Source of the DNA: Algoriphagus chordae
GTDB lineage: Bacteria > Bacteroidota > Bacteroidia > Cytophagales > Cyclobacteriaceae
DNA: 64,000 nucleotides
Direction of reading: 5' to 3'
Assembly (NCBI RefSeq): GCF_003254055.1
Contig: NZ_QKZT01000001.1
Location: forward strand, 248,001 to 312,000
Below are positions 18,534 to 28,884 of the stretch, in pieces. The position numbers were made by a program, and so were the translations under genes. Every line of letters begins with the position of its first letter. Within the stretch, counting starts at the first letter, position 1. The notes beneath the pieces were generated by a model, which was not told the origin of the DNA, made no database searches, and saw only the letters and a list, made by a program, of their open reading frames with translations.

Positions 18534-20219
18534 CTAATTGTTTTTTGCCTTTCGTTCAGCTTTTTTCTCAGCTTTAATTTCCTTTTTATCCTTCTTTTCT
18601 TCTTGCTTCTCTGCCTTACTTTCTTTGGAATGAGGCAAGAGCTTTTGCACTACCTTGGACGGAATAGTTGCCATCAGACCATCTTTTGCACTCAACCAAA
18701 TTAAGTTTATCGGTCCCTTGTAGATGTCGCGAGTAGTGGAATAAGTCAATTCCTGATAATTCTTGTCACCTGGTAGATGTTGCTTGTGAATAGCAAGATT
18801 AGCTACCGAACTCATAAAGCCTTTTTTGTGATCATCAGGATTGATAAGTTCCATTTTCAAATCTTTGTACTGCATCAGAAAATGGTTGTCCGAAGCTGTA
18901 GCAGTAGCTTCCATTTTCATATGGAGTTTTTGCAGGTCTCCAGTTACTATTGAAATACCCGCTAGGTGATTTACGGTCTGGTTCAATTGCTTCATGTCCA
19001 TGGCTTCCAATGTGAGATCAGCAACCCATTTTCTTTCGAAGTAATTTTCTGTGACGTTGAGATTTAGTTTTCCGGATCCATCGAAAATTGCCGAAATAGC
19101 TATCAGCAAAGGTTTTTCTTTCTCCACTGCGTCGATTGATGATACATTCTGAATTAATCCATTGACTTCAGATAGAGTGATTGTACCCGCTTTTGTCTTT
19201 CCTGATTCAATTTCGGAATAGGTTATTTTGGAATTCTTGATGAGCAAAGAGTCTATGGCTACAGGGAAAGATAACTCCTCTAGCATATTCGAAAAATCCT
19301 TTTTTGCCACCTGCGGAGGCAAGGGTCTATTTTTATCTTTTGAGACATGCAGATCTAAACTATCTATCTCCAGTGATTGACTGATCACCATCAGTGAATC
19401 ATAGAACTGGCTTTCACTGCTCAATCCTCTTAATGCTAGATGGCCAATATCAAATGACATGATACCCTTCTGCACAGGTTGGGTTTTAGCATATTCCTCC
19501 CATGTGGAGTTTAGCTTCATGCTTAATGCTTCCAAATCCATCTGCCCTTTTTCTAGGTCAAAATCAAATGCGCCTAAGCTCAATGTCTGCCCATCAGTAG
19601 TCAGGTAGGAGAAATTTTTGAGACTGATGGTTATATTTTCTAGTTTGAAAGGAATCGCTCTTCCTACCTGAACCGAATCAGTAACCAAGCCTGTAGCGAT
19701 GATTTCAAGTCCTTCAAAAGATCCGATTTTTTGCAGCGTATCCTTTTGATATAACAATTCAGCTTTTCCGCCTAGTAGCGAAAAGTTTTTGATCTCACCT
19801 CTAGAAATAATGTCTTTGAAAAGACTTTGGAATGGCTTGGTAGTAGTGGTTGACTTTTTGGGAAAATCACTGTGGATTACTGTAAAGTCTGGAGTTAAAA
19901 AACTCAATTTTTGAATTTTGATCGCTTTGGCGGTAATAAATGAAAGAAAGCTTATTCCATCTAATTCAGCCTTTTCTACTGTTCCAGTAATAACAGAGGG
20001 CAGGCTGTCTGTGTTTAAGGGGGTGATTTTCAGATTGTCCAATTCAATATTTCCCGCAAGAATACTTATAGTAAAATTCTCATAGTTTAGATCATATTTT
20101 CGATCTGGGTTGGAGTTTAGCCTACTTTCAAAATTGTTTTGAACCCAATACTTCAGTCCAGTGATACCTATAGCGAGCAAAAAAATAATCGATCCGAGTA
20201 TAATAAACAATTTTTTCAT
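18534..20219 (-). CDS. AsmA/DUF748-like envelope protein
   Basis: A 561-residue protein with one N-terminal transmembrane helix (about 4-26) and a long periplasmic region of beta-rich repeats, typical of the AsmA-like bridge proteins linked to lipid transport and outer membrane assembly. Supporting patterns are LAGNIELDNLKITPL near the start and repeated IDSL/LDSLxL turns (SLEIDSLDLHVS, VAIDSLLIKNSKITY). The last 30 residues are almost purely Lys/Glu/Ala, an unusual charged tail. It is a single gene with its own leader. The family assignment is by pattern only. Confidence 0.6.
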   Translation of the reverse strand: MKKLFIILGSIIFLLAIGITGLKYWVQNNFESRLNSNPDRKYDLNYENFTISILAGNIELDNLKITPLNTDSLPSVITGTVEKAELDGISFLSFITAKAIKIQKLSFLTPDFTVIHSDFPKKSTTTTKPFQSLFKDIISRGEIKNFSLLGGKAELLYQKDTLQKIGSFEGLEIIATGLVTDSVQVGRAIPFKLENITISLKNFSYLTTDGQTLSLGAFDFDLEKGQMDLEALSMKLNSTWEEYAKTQPVQKGIMSFDIGHLALRGLSSESQFYDSLMVISQSLEIDSLDLHVSKDKNRPLPPQVAKKDFSNMLEELSFPVAIDSLLIKNSKITYSEIESGKTKAGTITLSEVNGLIQNVSSIDAVEKEKPLLIAISAIFDGSGKLNLNVTENYFERKWVADLTLEAMDMKQLNQTVNHLAGISIVTGDLQKLHMKMEATATASDNHFLMQYKDLKMELINPDDHKKGFMSSVANLAIHKQHLPGDKNYQELTYSTTRDIYKGPINLIWLSAKDGLMATIPSKVVQKLLPHSKESKAEKQEEKKDKKEIKAEKKAERKAKNN

Positions 20220-20417
20220 CCAATGGAATTTTAGATTAGTACTCTAAATTTAAAAAAAATACTGTCACTAAAACTATTCAGTAGAATGCAGAGGTCTAAA
20301 ATATTTACGAAGCAATATTAAATAGAGCCAAATTATATAAGGAAAAGACTTTAAAAGCAGCGTTTTTTTGGGGATTTTCACCTTCCCTAACTATTGTTTA
20401 ACTCATCAAATTAATAG

Positions 20418-22217
20418 TTACCACTCTCTGCCAACCGGAATTACTTTCCAGTTTTGATCGAAGTAAGGAGTTTGCTTATAAAACCAGGAATAGATTGCTC
20501 GTGGAGACTTGGCGAATTCTGCATTTGAAGTTTTTTCTGCCTCAAATCTCTGCTTCAAATCAACATCTTCAGACAGCATTTTAGCAATCAAAGGTTCCAT
20601 GATATAGGTTTCCATATATTCCGTTTGGGATAAAATAGAATTGAAATATCCCCACTGGAAAAAGCTATCGATGGACTCAGGCTCCATCAGAATCACTAGA
20701 AGTTCTGCAAGTGGTTGATCGGTACTGATCCGAGCCGAACCTGGTTGCAGGCTGACAGTTCTGTCTAATTTCTCCAGATCAAATGATTGGAAGCGCATCA
20801 ATCCTTCATAGGGCTGATTATTCATTTTGAAGTCTCCGACTTTGGAAAATTCCAATTTCAGTTCTTTCTCCTGCTGCAAAATCTCCATTTCAATACCATG
20901 AGCCTTCATTTTTTGGATGACTATGCTCCATTCTGCTGGAATCCAATAGGCCTTGGGAACCTTTACATTTTCTACTGGTCTATCCATCAAAAGGCTTGGT
21001 ACGATCTGGGTGATCTCCTTTCCTTCCCAAACAACGTATTCTCTTCCGGTGATTTCGGATGTTTCTTTTTTCGAAGCGATTCCTAAAAACTCCATTGAAT
21101 CTGCCGGAGTTTCTCTGAAAGCAAATTTCACGGTGATCTCACTCGGCTTTTGGTTTCTATCGGATTTCACTGCCGATTGTAGCTCCGCAAAATGTTCGCT
21201 AACTGATTTGATTGCCTGTTCTAAGAACACATAAGTGCCTAGGACGCGTTGCTCGAAGGGTTTCAAAGAATGATTCTCTATCAAAATAGAAGGAACATGC
21301 TTGATGTCTCCATAGGTATGAGAGAATCTTGGACTAAATGAAAAAGCTACATTGCCCTGGGAGAAATCATTTCCATTTGCAGCAAATAACAATGGGCCAG
21401 GAATATGACCTTTATTTTTTAAAGCTTGATCTACTTCCGGTTTGAAGCTAGTGGCTAGCCAAGTTGAAATTTCTGGAGAGTAGCCTCCTGTTTCCACAAA
21501 ACCATAGGTAATATCGTATTGGTAATCGGCACCATCTGTGACATGAATATCGACATAGAGATCAGGATCGTAGCTGTTGATAACTTTGGCTACCGCTTGG
21601 ATTCCTGCAGTCTCCAATTTGGTGTAATCTCTGTTTAAATTTAGGTTTTGAGCATTAGTTCTCCAGCCCATTTCTTTTGGACCTCGCTGATTTACTCTGC
21701 CGAATTCGCTTCTTCTTTCATGCCCATCCACATTTAGAATTGGGATAAAAAGTAGGTTAGCATCATCCAGAAGGGCTAATTTATTCCCTTGGGAAATATC
21801 TCGTAGTAGCATCATGCCAGCATCTTTGCCATCGATCTCTCCTGCATGGATTCCTGCCTGGAAGAAAATAGCCGGTTTTTTGGATGTGGATAACTCTTCA
21901 GGGGAGAAGCCTTTATCTTTTGACGCAATCACCATATTTATTGCTCTTCCTTGTTCACTAGTTCCAATAGTGACGATTTCTAGGTAGTCAGAATTAGCTA
22001 CTAATTTCTCAATCCAGTCCATAGTCTCCGCATAGGTAGGCGACTCCAAACCATCAGAAAGCTCAAAAGGAGTTACCCATTTGTCTGACTTATCCACAAG
22101 TAATTCTGTGCTTTGACCATTCCAAGGAATAGCGGGAGGCATGATGTCTTGGGCAAGCAGTAAAGTTGGAAATGTAAGTATGAGAAGGCTTGACAGAAAG
22201 GAAGATAGGAATTTCAT
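20418..22217 (-). CDS. Secreted M14-family zinc carboxypeptidase
   Basis: A 599-residue protein with signal peptide (ends LLAQ). The M14 zinc site is visible: HAGE (His124, Glu127) and a later third ligand in VDIHVTDG; SEQGRAINMV is the family strand before it. The probable catalytic Glu lies in ILIENHS. A C-terminal beta-rich extension (about 370-560) follows the catalytic domain. It removes C-terminal residues from peptides or acts on peptidoglycan-like substrates in the periplasm or outside. A second M14 enzyme lies at 25811-28342, but the two differ in length and architecture. Confidence 0.9.
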   Translation of the reverse strand: MKFLSSFLSSLLILTFPTLLLAQDIMPPAIPWNGQSTELLVDKSDKWVTPFELSDGLESPTYAETMDWIEKLVANSDYLEIVTIGTSEQGRAINMVIASKDKGFSPEELSTSKKPAIFFQAGIHAGEIDGKDAGMMLLRDISQGNKLALLDDANLLFIPILNVDGHERRSEFGRVNQRGPKEMGWRTNAQNLNLNRDYTKLETAGIQAVAKVINSYDPDLYVDIHVTDGADYQYDITYGFVETGGYSPEISTWLATSFKPEVDQALKNKGHIPGPLLFAANGNDFSQGNVAFSFSPRFSHTYGDIKHVPSILIENHSLKPFEQRVLGTYVFLEQAIKSVSEHFAELQSAVKSDRNQKPSEITVKFAFRETPADSMEFLGIASKKETSEITGREYVVWEGKEITQIVPSLLMDRPVENVKVPKAYWIPAEWSIVIQKMKAHGIEMEILQQEKELKLEFSKVGDFKMNNQPYEGLMRFQSFDLEKLDRTVSLQPGSARISTDQPLAELLVILMEPESIDSFFQWGYFNSILSQTEYMETYIMEPLIAKMLSEDVDLKQRFEAEKTSNAEFAKSPRAIYSWFYKQTPYFDQNWKVIPVGREW

Positions 22218-22358
22218 TTTTCGAGATCGTTTGCTCTAATATCGCAAGTACTTTGTGACTTGTGAATCATTTTTAGATAAACAGGCAATTGCTCATTTAA
22301 AAGCACAAAAGCCCAGTCTGAAAATGGACTTGGCTTTAGATTCATAGCTAAGCAAATA

Positions 22359-24017
22359 TTAGCTTTTGTACATGATTTCATAGTATTCCCGCGCCATACG
22401 ATTACTTTCAAATTTGTCATTCACATCTTTCATTCCCTGCTGAGTGATTTTTCGCCAAGCGTTTTTGTCAGTATAGTAGGCAGGAACAATCTCGTTTTCG
22501 AGTACTTGAAATAGGTTTTTAAGATCAAAAGCATCTTGGTCATGGATGCTCATATTGTGATAATCTGCCGCTGGCACGATAAAGCTATTTTTGCCGTGCT
22601 CCGCAAATTCACAGATCCAGCCATCGTATGTACTGAAATTCACCGCTCCGTTCATTGCCGCAGTCATTCCTGAAGTACCACTGGCTTCTCGAGGGACACG
22701 TGGATTGTTGAGCCAGACATCAGAAGCCTGTTTGAGACGCTTGCTTAGTGCTAATTCATAGCTCGTGCAGACAGCAACATTTGTGTATTTTTTGCTTAGA
22801 TGTACGAGTTGATTGAAAGTGGAAATAGCGCCATAGTCGCTAGGGTATGGCTTCCCTGCCCAGATTACTTGTACAGGCATGTCAGGATTGTTGATTAGTG
22901 CTTCGAATCGCTGTAGATCTCTGGTGATCAGCTCAGGTCTCTTATATCCCGCAAACCTCCTTGCCCAGACAATGGTGAGGACATCTGGATCTAGCAACTG
23001 ACCTGTCTGATCTGCTACGATTTCGAAGGCTCGCTTTTTCAAAAAACGCTTACGATCATCGAATTTCTCCACATCATCTTCATTCATGAAAGTATAGAGC
23101 TGTTTATCTGCCCAATAGTTGAAGTTCTGTGAATTGGTGATGGAGGTTATCTCTGGGATATTGTCGTAGGATTCCCACATATGCCTACTCACTTCTCCAT
23201 GCAGTTTGCTTACGCCATTTGCCTTGCGTGCAAATCTAAATGCTGCCAAACTGTGATTGAATAGATCTCCATCCATTCCCGTCAAAGCTCTCACCTCGTC
23301 TAAAGAATAGCCATTGAAGTAGCCCATTTCCTCACAGAGGTAGATGTCGTGCTTCTCGTTGCCAGCTTCTTCTGGTGTATGGGTAGTGAAAACCAAACGT
23401 TTTTTCACCTCCTCCTTGGATCCAAATTTGCGCATCAGATGGAACACCGAACTTACCCCATGAGCTTCATTGAGGTGATAGACATCCGGATTGAAATTCA
23501 ATTCGTCCAGCAACCTAACTCCACCTATGCCTAGCATGATGAACTGAGCAACTTTGGCAGCAGTATCAGAATCATACAGTCGATGTGTGATGGTTTGGCT
23601 TAGATAATCGTTCTCAGGCAAGTCTGTGCTCAACAAGAATAATGGCGCACTTTCAAAGGTTTGTGGAGCCAAATACCATGCTTTAATCCAAACAGGATTG
23701 CCGTGGATGGTGATTTGATATTTGATCCCAGTGTCTTCCAAGAAACTGTAGATTTTTTCATACCACTCCGCTTTCATGGTTTGATCCTGATTTCTACTTT
23801 GATCGTAATAGCCGTATTTCCAGAGAATACCGATACCGATCAGATTTTGCTTGAGTTCGTAGGCGCTGCGCAAATGAGATCCCGATAGAAATCCTAGTCC
23901 ACCAGAGTAGATTTTAAGTGGCTGATGGACGGCAAACTCCATGGAAAAATAGGCTACACTTTCGGAGTATTCCTGCGAAGTTTGGTAGGGAACTTTGTAA
24001 TTTCTAAAATCAGTCAT
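22359..24017 (-). CDS. glgP: Alpha-glucan phosphorylase homologue lacking the PLP lysine
   Basis: A 552-residue member of the short alpha-glucan phosphorylase group (GT35; TIGR02094-like). Conserved: YFSMEFAVH, IYSGGLGFLSGSH, the substrate loop VYHLNEAHG, THTPEEAGNEKH, and WARRFAGYKRPE with the phosphate-binding Arg/Lys. In the block EASGTSGMxAAMNG the position after Met, which is the Lys that binds pyridoxal phosphate in known phosphorylases (Lys680 in rabbit muscle enzyme), is Thr452 (codon 22664-22662). The rest of the block is intact, so this is not a local frameshift. Either the cofactor is held differently or the protein has another activity on glucans. It stands alone, with no other glycogen genes nearby. 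Confidence 0.85.
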   Translation of the reverse strand: MTDFRNYKVPYQTSQEYSESVAYFSMEFAVHQPLKIYSGGLGFLSGSHLRSAYELKQNLIGIGILWKYGYYDQSRNQDQTMKAEWYEKIYSFLEDTGIKYQITIHGNPVWIKAWYLAPQTFESAPLFLLSTDLPENDYLSQTITHRLYDSDTAAKVAQFIMLGIGGVRLLDELNFNPDVYHLNEAHGVSSVFHLMRKFGSKEEVKKRLVFTTHTPEEAGNEKHDIYLCEEMGYFNGYSLDEVRALTGMDGDLFNHSLAAFRFARKANGVSKLHGEVSRHMWESYDNIPEITSITNSQNFNYWADKQLYTFMNEDDVEKFDDRKRFLKKRAFEIVADQTGQLLDPDVLTIVWARRFAGYKRPELITRDLQRFEALINNPDMPVQVIWAGKPYPSDYGAISTFNQLVHLSKKYTNVAVCTSYELALSKRLKQASDVWLNNPRVPREASGTSGMTAAMNGAVNFSTYDGWICEFAEHGKNSFIVPAADYHNMSIHDQDAFDLKNLFQVLENEIVPAYYTDKNAWRKITQQGMKDVNDKFESNRMAREYYEIMYKS

Positions 24018-24151
24018 AGTTGAGAAGTTAATGCTGTAATTTAATAGAAATCAGAAGATTGCTAACAAAAAATAGTTTAGAGAATCATAAAGAATTTTGG
24101 ATGATTACGAACTGGTCAATTTGCCCATTCCTTTGCACCAAGTGCAGTGTA

Positions 24152-25612
24152 TTAGCCCCTCAACAATTCTTTAATAGCGGCTTCCTCCTTTGAGTCCTCC
24201 AGCATGATCATCAGGTTGTCTCCCTCCATCAATTCAGTGTGACCATTTGGCGTGATAAACTTTTTGTCACGCTTCACTACTACTACCAGTGAACTTGCCG
24301 GAAAGCCAATTTCCAGAATTTTTTTCCCATTTGCGGCACAATCCTTTTCAAGACGAATTTCCATAACCGCATTTTTGAAATCATCTGATAATTCCAAATC
24401 CAAGAGTGTTTTTCGCTTGAGTTCGGCAGGAAGTGCTAAACCTAAAAGCTTGGCTGCCAAAGGTAGTGTTGGTGCTTGAATGGCTACAGAAGTCAATACA
24501 ATGAAAAATACTATATGAAAAATCGTCCAAGACATTTCTATTCCTGCAATCAATGGCAGTGTGGCAAATACAATCGGTACAGCTCCTCGTAAGCCTACCC
24601 AGGAGATAAAGGTCTTTTCTTTTAGGCTAAATTTGAAAAAGGAAAGTGCCAGAAATACGCCCAGCGGTCTGGCGATAAAAATCAGAAACATTGCAGCTGA
24701 TAATGCGATGCCTGCAACAGGGAAAAGTTGCTTTGGAAACACCAGTAGCCCTAAGGTGATAAACATCACCACCTGCATCAGCCAAGCCACTCCGTCGAAG
24801 AACTTCATCAGACTTTTCTTATGGGCCATATTAGCATTGCCGACTGTGATCGCAGCGATATAAACTGCCAGGAATCCGTTGCCATAGCAAAGATCTACAA
24901 CGGTGTAGGTGATCAGCACCATCGCCAGCAACATTACTGGATAAAGGCCTTCGAAATCCAGCTTGACCTTGTTGATGAGTAGCACAATTGCTCGCCCAAA
25001 AAGCCATCCCAGAAGTCCACCTACTAGCATTTGGACGATAAATAGGGGGATGATTTCCCAAATAGAACCTGTCTCGAGGGTAATGAATCCAAGTATAGAA
25101 ATAGTCAAGAAATAGGCCATGGGGTCATTACTTCCACTTTCGAGCTCCAGTAGTGGCCTTAGGTTTCCTTTTAGGCCTAGGCTTCTTGCCCGTAAAACTG
25201 AGAATACTGCCGCCGCATCTGTCGATGAAACAATAGATCCTAAAAGCAAACTTTCTAGAATTGACAGATCAGTAATCCAATAGACAAAACCACCTAGAGA
25301 GACACTTGTAAGTAGCACTCCTATAGTGGATAGCGACACTCCCGCCCATAGCACTGGTTTAATACTTGGCCACTTGGTGTCCATACCACCTGAAAAAAGA
25401 ATGTAGGTCAATGCTATAATTCCGAGAAGCTGCGTGATCGCTGGGTTGTCAAATTTGATCCCGCCTATGCCATCCGAACCCGCCAGCATCCCCACTCCCA
25501 AGAAAATCAATAGCAAAGGTATGCCTGTCTTTCCGGAAGTTCGGCTTGCTAAAACTCCAGCTAGAAGTAAAAGTGAACTGAGTAAAAGTATGTTTTGCGC
25601 TGTAAAGACCAT
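24152..25612 (-). CDS. CPA1-family potassium/sodium-proton antiporter
   Basis: A 486-residue antiporter with about twelve transmembrane helices and, at the C-terminus (about 405-486), a soluble RCK_C/TrkA-C-like domain (LDLELSDDF..., GDNLMIMLEDS) as in NhaP2/CvrA proteins. The transport core shows the SSTDAAAVFSVL and ESGSNDPMAYFL motifs with the paired acidic residues that bind cation and proton. It exports K or Na in exchange for protons, supporting pH and volume control. It is a single gene. Confidence 0.92.
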   Translation of the reverse strand: MVFTAQNILLLSSLLLLAGVLASRTSGKTGIPLLLIFLGVGMLAGSDGIGGIKFDNPAITQLLGIIALTYILFSGGMDTKWPSIKPVLWAGVSLSTIGVLLTSVSLGGFVYWITDLSILESLLLGSIVSSTDAAAVFSVLRARSLGLKGNLRPLLELESGSNDPMAYFLTISILGFITLETGSIWEIIPLFIVQMLVGGLLGWLFGRAIVLLINKVKLDFEGLYPVMLLAMVLITYTVVDLCYGNGFLAVYIAAITVGNANMAHKKSLMKFFDGVAWLMQVVMFITLGLLVFPKQLFPVAGIALSAAMFLIFIARPLGVFLALSFFKFSLKEKTFISWVGLRGAVPIVFATLPLIAGIEMSWTIFHIVFFIVLTSVAIQAPTLPLAAKLLGLALPAELKRKTLLDLELSDDFKNAVMEIRLEKDCAANGKKILEIGFPASSLVVVVKRDKKFITPNGHTELMEGDNLMIMLEDSKEEAAIKELLRG

Positions 25613-25728
25613 GAAAGAATAAGTGGTATGATAAAACTAGGCACGTAAGGGAATGCCTAAAAGTTATGCATATTCCTGGAAAAGGCTAAGATTTTTTGAA
25701 TCAGTTGTGCTGAAGTGGATTAACCAGC

Positions 25729-25761
25729 AAAAAGACCGACTACTTCTCAGCAGTCGGTCTT
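25729..25761 (-). terminator. Terminator after the large M14 peptidase gene
   Basis: Perfect 10-bp arms AAGACCGACT (25732-25741) and AGTCGGTCTT (25752-25761) with a 10-nt loop. On the minus strand they are followed by further T, giving TTTTT. It lies 50 bases past the stop of the M14 gene. Confidence 0.7.
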
Positions 25762-25810
25762 GAAAGTTAAATTTATTTTAGGTTCTTGAATCTAATCTCT
25801 TGAGCCTGAT

Positions 25811-28342
25811 TTACTGTCCGACCATAAAGATCGCATTGCTCAAAATCAACTTTCCAGACTCCCAGAACCCCCTGAAGATCGGGTCATCTACGAAGTAAAC
25901 GATCTCGCCTCTGCCTGTATTTTCAACGCCTATCACCATGGATTCGCCCATGGAAGATTTGACCTTGTAGCCAATGTAGCCCGTACGGTGAGCATCATTG
26001 GATGAAATTACACCAGCATTTACGCCATTGTCTAGGTAGGCATATCTGCTCGCATTGTTTTTCAAAGTGTAATATTTTCCACCCGTACCATAGCCAAGTG
26101 GATGAGTGACGTCCATATCTACTTGATAGATAGCGCCAGCTGCACCGCCGGAAATTGCTACTCGCTCGCCTTCTTGGTAAGGAGCAAGACGTTCAGCTTT
26201 AGCTAGAGAATCTGCTGATTTTTTAGCAGCCTTCTTCTCATCATCTGTATCAAAAGTCTTCAATGAAAAACCTTCTTTGTTTGCAAACATATTCAATGCT
26301 CCATCAATTGCTATCAATTTTCCACCTGCACGAACCCAGTCCATTAAACTCTTTTGTCCACCTTCATCCAATGCTCTTCCTCTGGTGGAAGGCATGATGA
26401 TTACATCGTACTTGCTCAGATCATAGCGAGACATATTTCCAGTCTCTAGATTGCTGAGGGGATAGTTGAGTTCTTTTTCGAAGAAATGCCAAATCGCTCC
26501 GTAATTCAGGGAATTTGTGCCATCTCCTCCTATCAGAGCTACTTTTGGAGCTTGTAGAACACGGATGTCTGGAGAACCAAAATCCTTCCCTTTGTCCACA
26601 TATCCGCTCATGGTAGTAGCAAGTGTAACACCGAATTTATTGGCGATGTCTACCATTTTTTGATCAAAATTCTGAACGTATTCGTTACCACCCTTGGTGA
26701 TCATTAGAGATCCTGCGGGGAAGCTTTTTCCTTCTACTTCAAAACCAAATTCGTTGAACTTCACTCGGATTCCTTCATTCAAAAGTGCGGACAAGAAAGC
26801 AACATCACGCGTGCCCTGCCATGCTGCTATGTAAGCCACAGGAGTTTTGCCTGCTTGGTTTGCTGTAAAAGTTGGCTTCTCATAGGCGGATGCCGGTTCG
26901 AGCTTGGTTTCCACTGCGAAAGCTTCCAAACCGTAAGCATAAGGCATAGACCAGCTAGTGATATCATAGGTGATACTGTCGTGTAAGGCAGGATTTGGTT
27001 CAAAAAAAACCTGTGTCAAGACAGATTTTGGCTGGTGGGCACTGATAATGATATCCTTATCTGTGGTGGCGAAAGACTCGCTCTTGCCAGTTCCATAAGC
27101 AAAGCCTTTAAGCCCTGATTTCGAACCTGCTTTGCCGTAGCGAATACCATTTTTGTCCAGTAATTCTAGCAGTTTGGATACTTGAGCCGGGTTGCTTTCA
27201 CCTTTGATGATAAAGCTCTTGTACTGGCCTTTTGGATTAGTAGAGTTGTCTTTGTAGAATTTTGCAAACTCAGAAAGCAATCGCTCAGCATTTTTGCTCG
27301 TCACTTCAGCAGCAGACATAGCGGCTGTATAATGCCCTTCGATTCTATAGCTGAGGGTGACTGTATCGCCCACGGCATTAAATCCACCGATACCAGCCTG
27401 ACCGCCGCCACCTTGCTCGATGGTCATGCCGATAGCTCCGTTAAACATCGGATAAGAATCCCCATACGATGGATAAAGCAAATCGAAGCGCTCTTTCGTA
27501 AAGTAAAATCTTCCAGCCTCATCGAAGTATTTAGCGGTATTTCTACCAAAAATATCCTGAAACTCATGCTGAAATGGGCTTAACTGCTCATGAAGAGGCT
27601 CTGCAGCGGGTGCCATGTAGAATGGGTTATTGATACCCTGCTCATGGAAATCCAAGTGTAACTGAGGCATCCATTCTTGATAGACTTTCATTCTCTGCTG
27701 AGACTCCACTTGCACTTGCCAAGCCCAATCACGGTTTAGATCAAACAAATAGTGATTAGCACGACCACCTGGCCAAGGCTCGTTATGCTCCACCGATTGT
27801 AGATCGGGCTGAAGCGTAGTATTCATTTTCTGGTTGTACCAGTTCGAATAGCGGTCACGACCATCTGGGTTGATCGCTGGATCGATAATTACAATTTGGT
27901 TTTTCAGCCATTCTTGAGATGTAGCATTTTCTGGGTTTGCCAAGGTATAAAAGGAAGAAATCGCCGCTTCCATTCCTACCGATTCATTTCCATGGACATT
28001 GAAAGACATCCAGTTGATCGGAATGGAAGTGGAAGGAGATCCCTCAATCAAACCTGCTCTTTTCAGATTGTCAGTCCGGATCTGCTCTAGATTCGCCATG
28101 TTTTCGGAGCTGGAAAGGATAGCGATAATCAGTGGACGTTTCTCATTGGTTTCTCCGTATTGGATGAGTTTGACATTTGGATTGTTTGCTGCGACATGCT
28201 CAAAGTAATCGACCATGCGATGATGCGGCGTAAATCGATCACCGGGTTTGTAACCCAAAAATTGCTCTGGAGTCTGAATCTGCGCCCAAGAGCTGATGGT
28301 GAGCGAAAAAACGAATAATGATAAGAATAGGAGTTTTTTCAT
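25811..28342 (-). CDS. Large secreted M14-family zinc peptidase
   Basis: An 843-residue protein with signal peptide (ends SSWAQ). The M14 catalytic domain (about 25-370) has HGNE (His117, Glu120) as zinc ligands and LDFHEQG as the third-ligand region; NPDGRDRYSNW and DLNRDW are typical of the family. The second half (about 380-843) contains Rossmann-like repeats (KYDVIIMPSTRG, GGKLIAIDGAL) resembling a glutamine amidotransferase-like fold, seen in large Bacteroidota M14 proteins. It probably digests peptides or glycopeptides outside the inner membrane. It is transcribed away from the rhodanese gene. Confidence 0.9.
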   Translation of the reverse strand: MKKLLFLSLFVFSLTISSWAQIQTPEQFLGYKPGDRFTPHHRMVDYFEHVAANNPNVKLIQYGETNEKRPLIIAILSSSENMANLEQIRTDNLKRAGLIEGSPSTSIPINWMSFNVHGNESVGMEAAISSFYTLANPENATSQEWLKNQIVIIDPAINPDGRDRYSNWYNQKMNTTLQPDLQSVEHNEPWPGGRANHYLFDLNRDWAWQVQVESQQRMKVYQEWMPQLHLDFHEQGINNPFYMAPAAEPLHEQLSPFQHEFQDIFGRNTAKYFDEAGRFYFTKERFDLLYPSYGDSYPMFNGAIGMTIEQGGGGQAGIGGFNAVGDTVTLSYRIEGHYTAAMSAAEVTSKNAERLLSEFAKFYKDNSTNPKGQYKSFIIKGESNPAQVSKLLELLDKNGIRYGKAGSKSGLKGFAYGTGKSESFATTDKDIIISAHQPKSVLTQVFFEPNPALHDSITYDITSWSMPYAYGLEAFAVETKLEPASAYEKPTFTANQAGKTPVAYIAAWQGTRDVAFLSALLNEGIRVKFNEFGFEVEGKSFPAGSLMITKGGNEYVQNFDQKMVDIANKFGVTLATTMSGYVDKGKDFGSPDIRVLQAPKVALIGGDGTNSLNYGAIWHFFEKELNYPLSNLETGNMSRYDLSKYDVIIMPSTRGRALDEGGQKSLMDWVRAGGKLIAIDGALNMFANKEGFSLKTFDTDDEKKAAKKSADSLAKAERLAPYQEGERVAISGGAAGAIYQVDMDVTHPLGYGTGGKYYTLKNNASRYAYLDNGVNAGVISSNDAHRTGYIGYKVKSSMGESMVIGVENTGRGEIVYFVDDPIFRGFWESGKLILSNAIFMVGQ

Positions 28343-28558
28343 AAGATGGTGGTATAAAATGCTATCCTGAAAGTTAAAAGGATTTGTCTTTTCCTTTCAC
28401 ACCGATTAAAAAAAAGCTTGGGGATAATTTTGTATAAAAAGGAAGAAGGTAAATTTTGCTTTCAGAAGCTCTATGTGACAAAAGTTGCAGTTTGCGAAAG
28501 TAGGAGGCACGACATTGCAGTCATAAAATTTATCAGAGCTAACTAATACGTATAAGAC

Positions 28559-28870
28559 ATGGGCTTTTTCTCAGCAATTTTCGGAAAGAAAGATAATACT
28601 AAGTTGATTGAAGCGATCAGGGATGGAGCATTTCTAGTGGATGTTCGTTCTTCTAGTGAGTTTGCTTCTGGGAGCGTGAAAGGAGCGGCCAATATTCCAT
28701 TGGATAAGATTGGCAGCCAAACCTCCAAGTTTAAGGGAAAGAAGAGTATCGTAGTGTTTTGCCAATCTGGCAACAGAAGTAATCAGGCGAAAAGCATTTT
28801 GGAACAGAAAGGAATTCAGAATGTCATCAACGGAGGTACATGGCGTAGTGTGACTAAGTGCCTAGAATAA
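28559..28870 (+). CDS. Single-domain rhodanese-like sulfurtransferase
   Basis: A 103-residue cytoplasmic protein made of one rhodanese domain. The FLVDVRSSSEFASGSVKGAANIP start and the active-site loop VVFCQSGNRSNQA with the catalytic Cys are clear. The domain moves sulfur from a donor such as thiosulfate or a persulfide to a thiol acceptor. It has no leader and no partner on the same strand nearby; it diverges from the large M14 gene. The physiological acceptor is unknown. Confidence 0.93.
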   Translation: MGFFSAIFGKKDNTKLIEAIRDGAFLVDVRSSSEFASGSVKGAANIPLDKIGSQTSKFKGKKSIVVFCQSGNRSNQAKSILEQKGIQNVINGGTWRSVTKCLE

Positions 28871-28884
28871 TTCTGAAAACAAAA

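Noticed and set aside
22214..22420. 68-residue minus-strand frame between the M14 and phosphorylase genes
   Set aside because: It overlaps the end of the phosphorylase in another frame and has no recognisable features.
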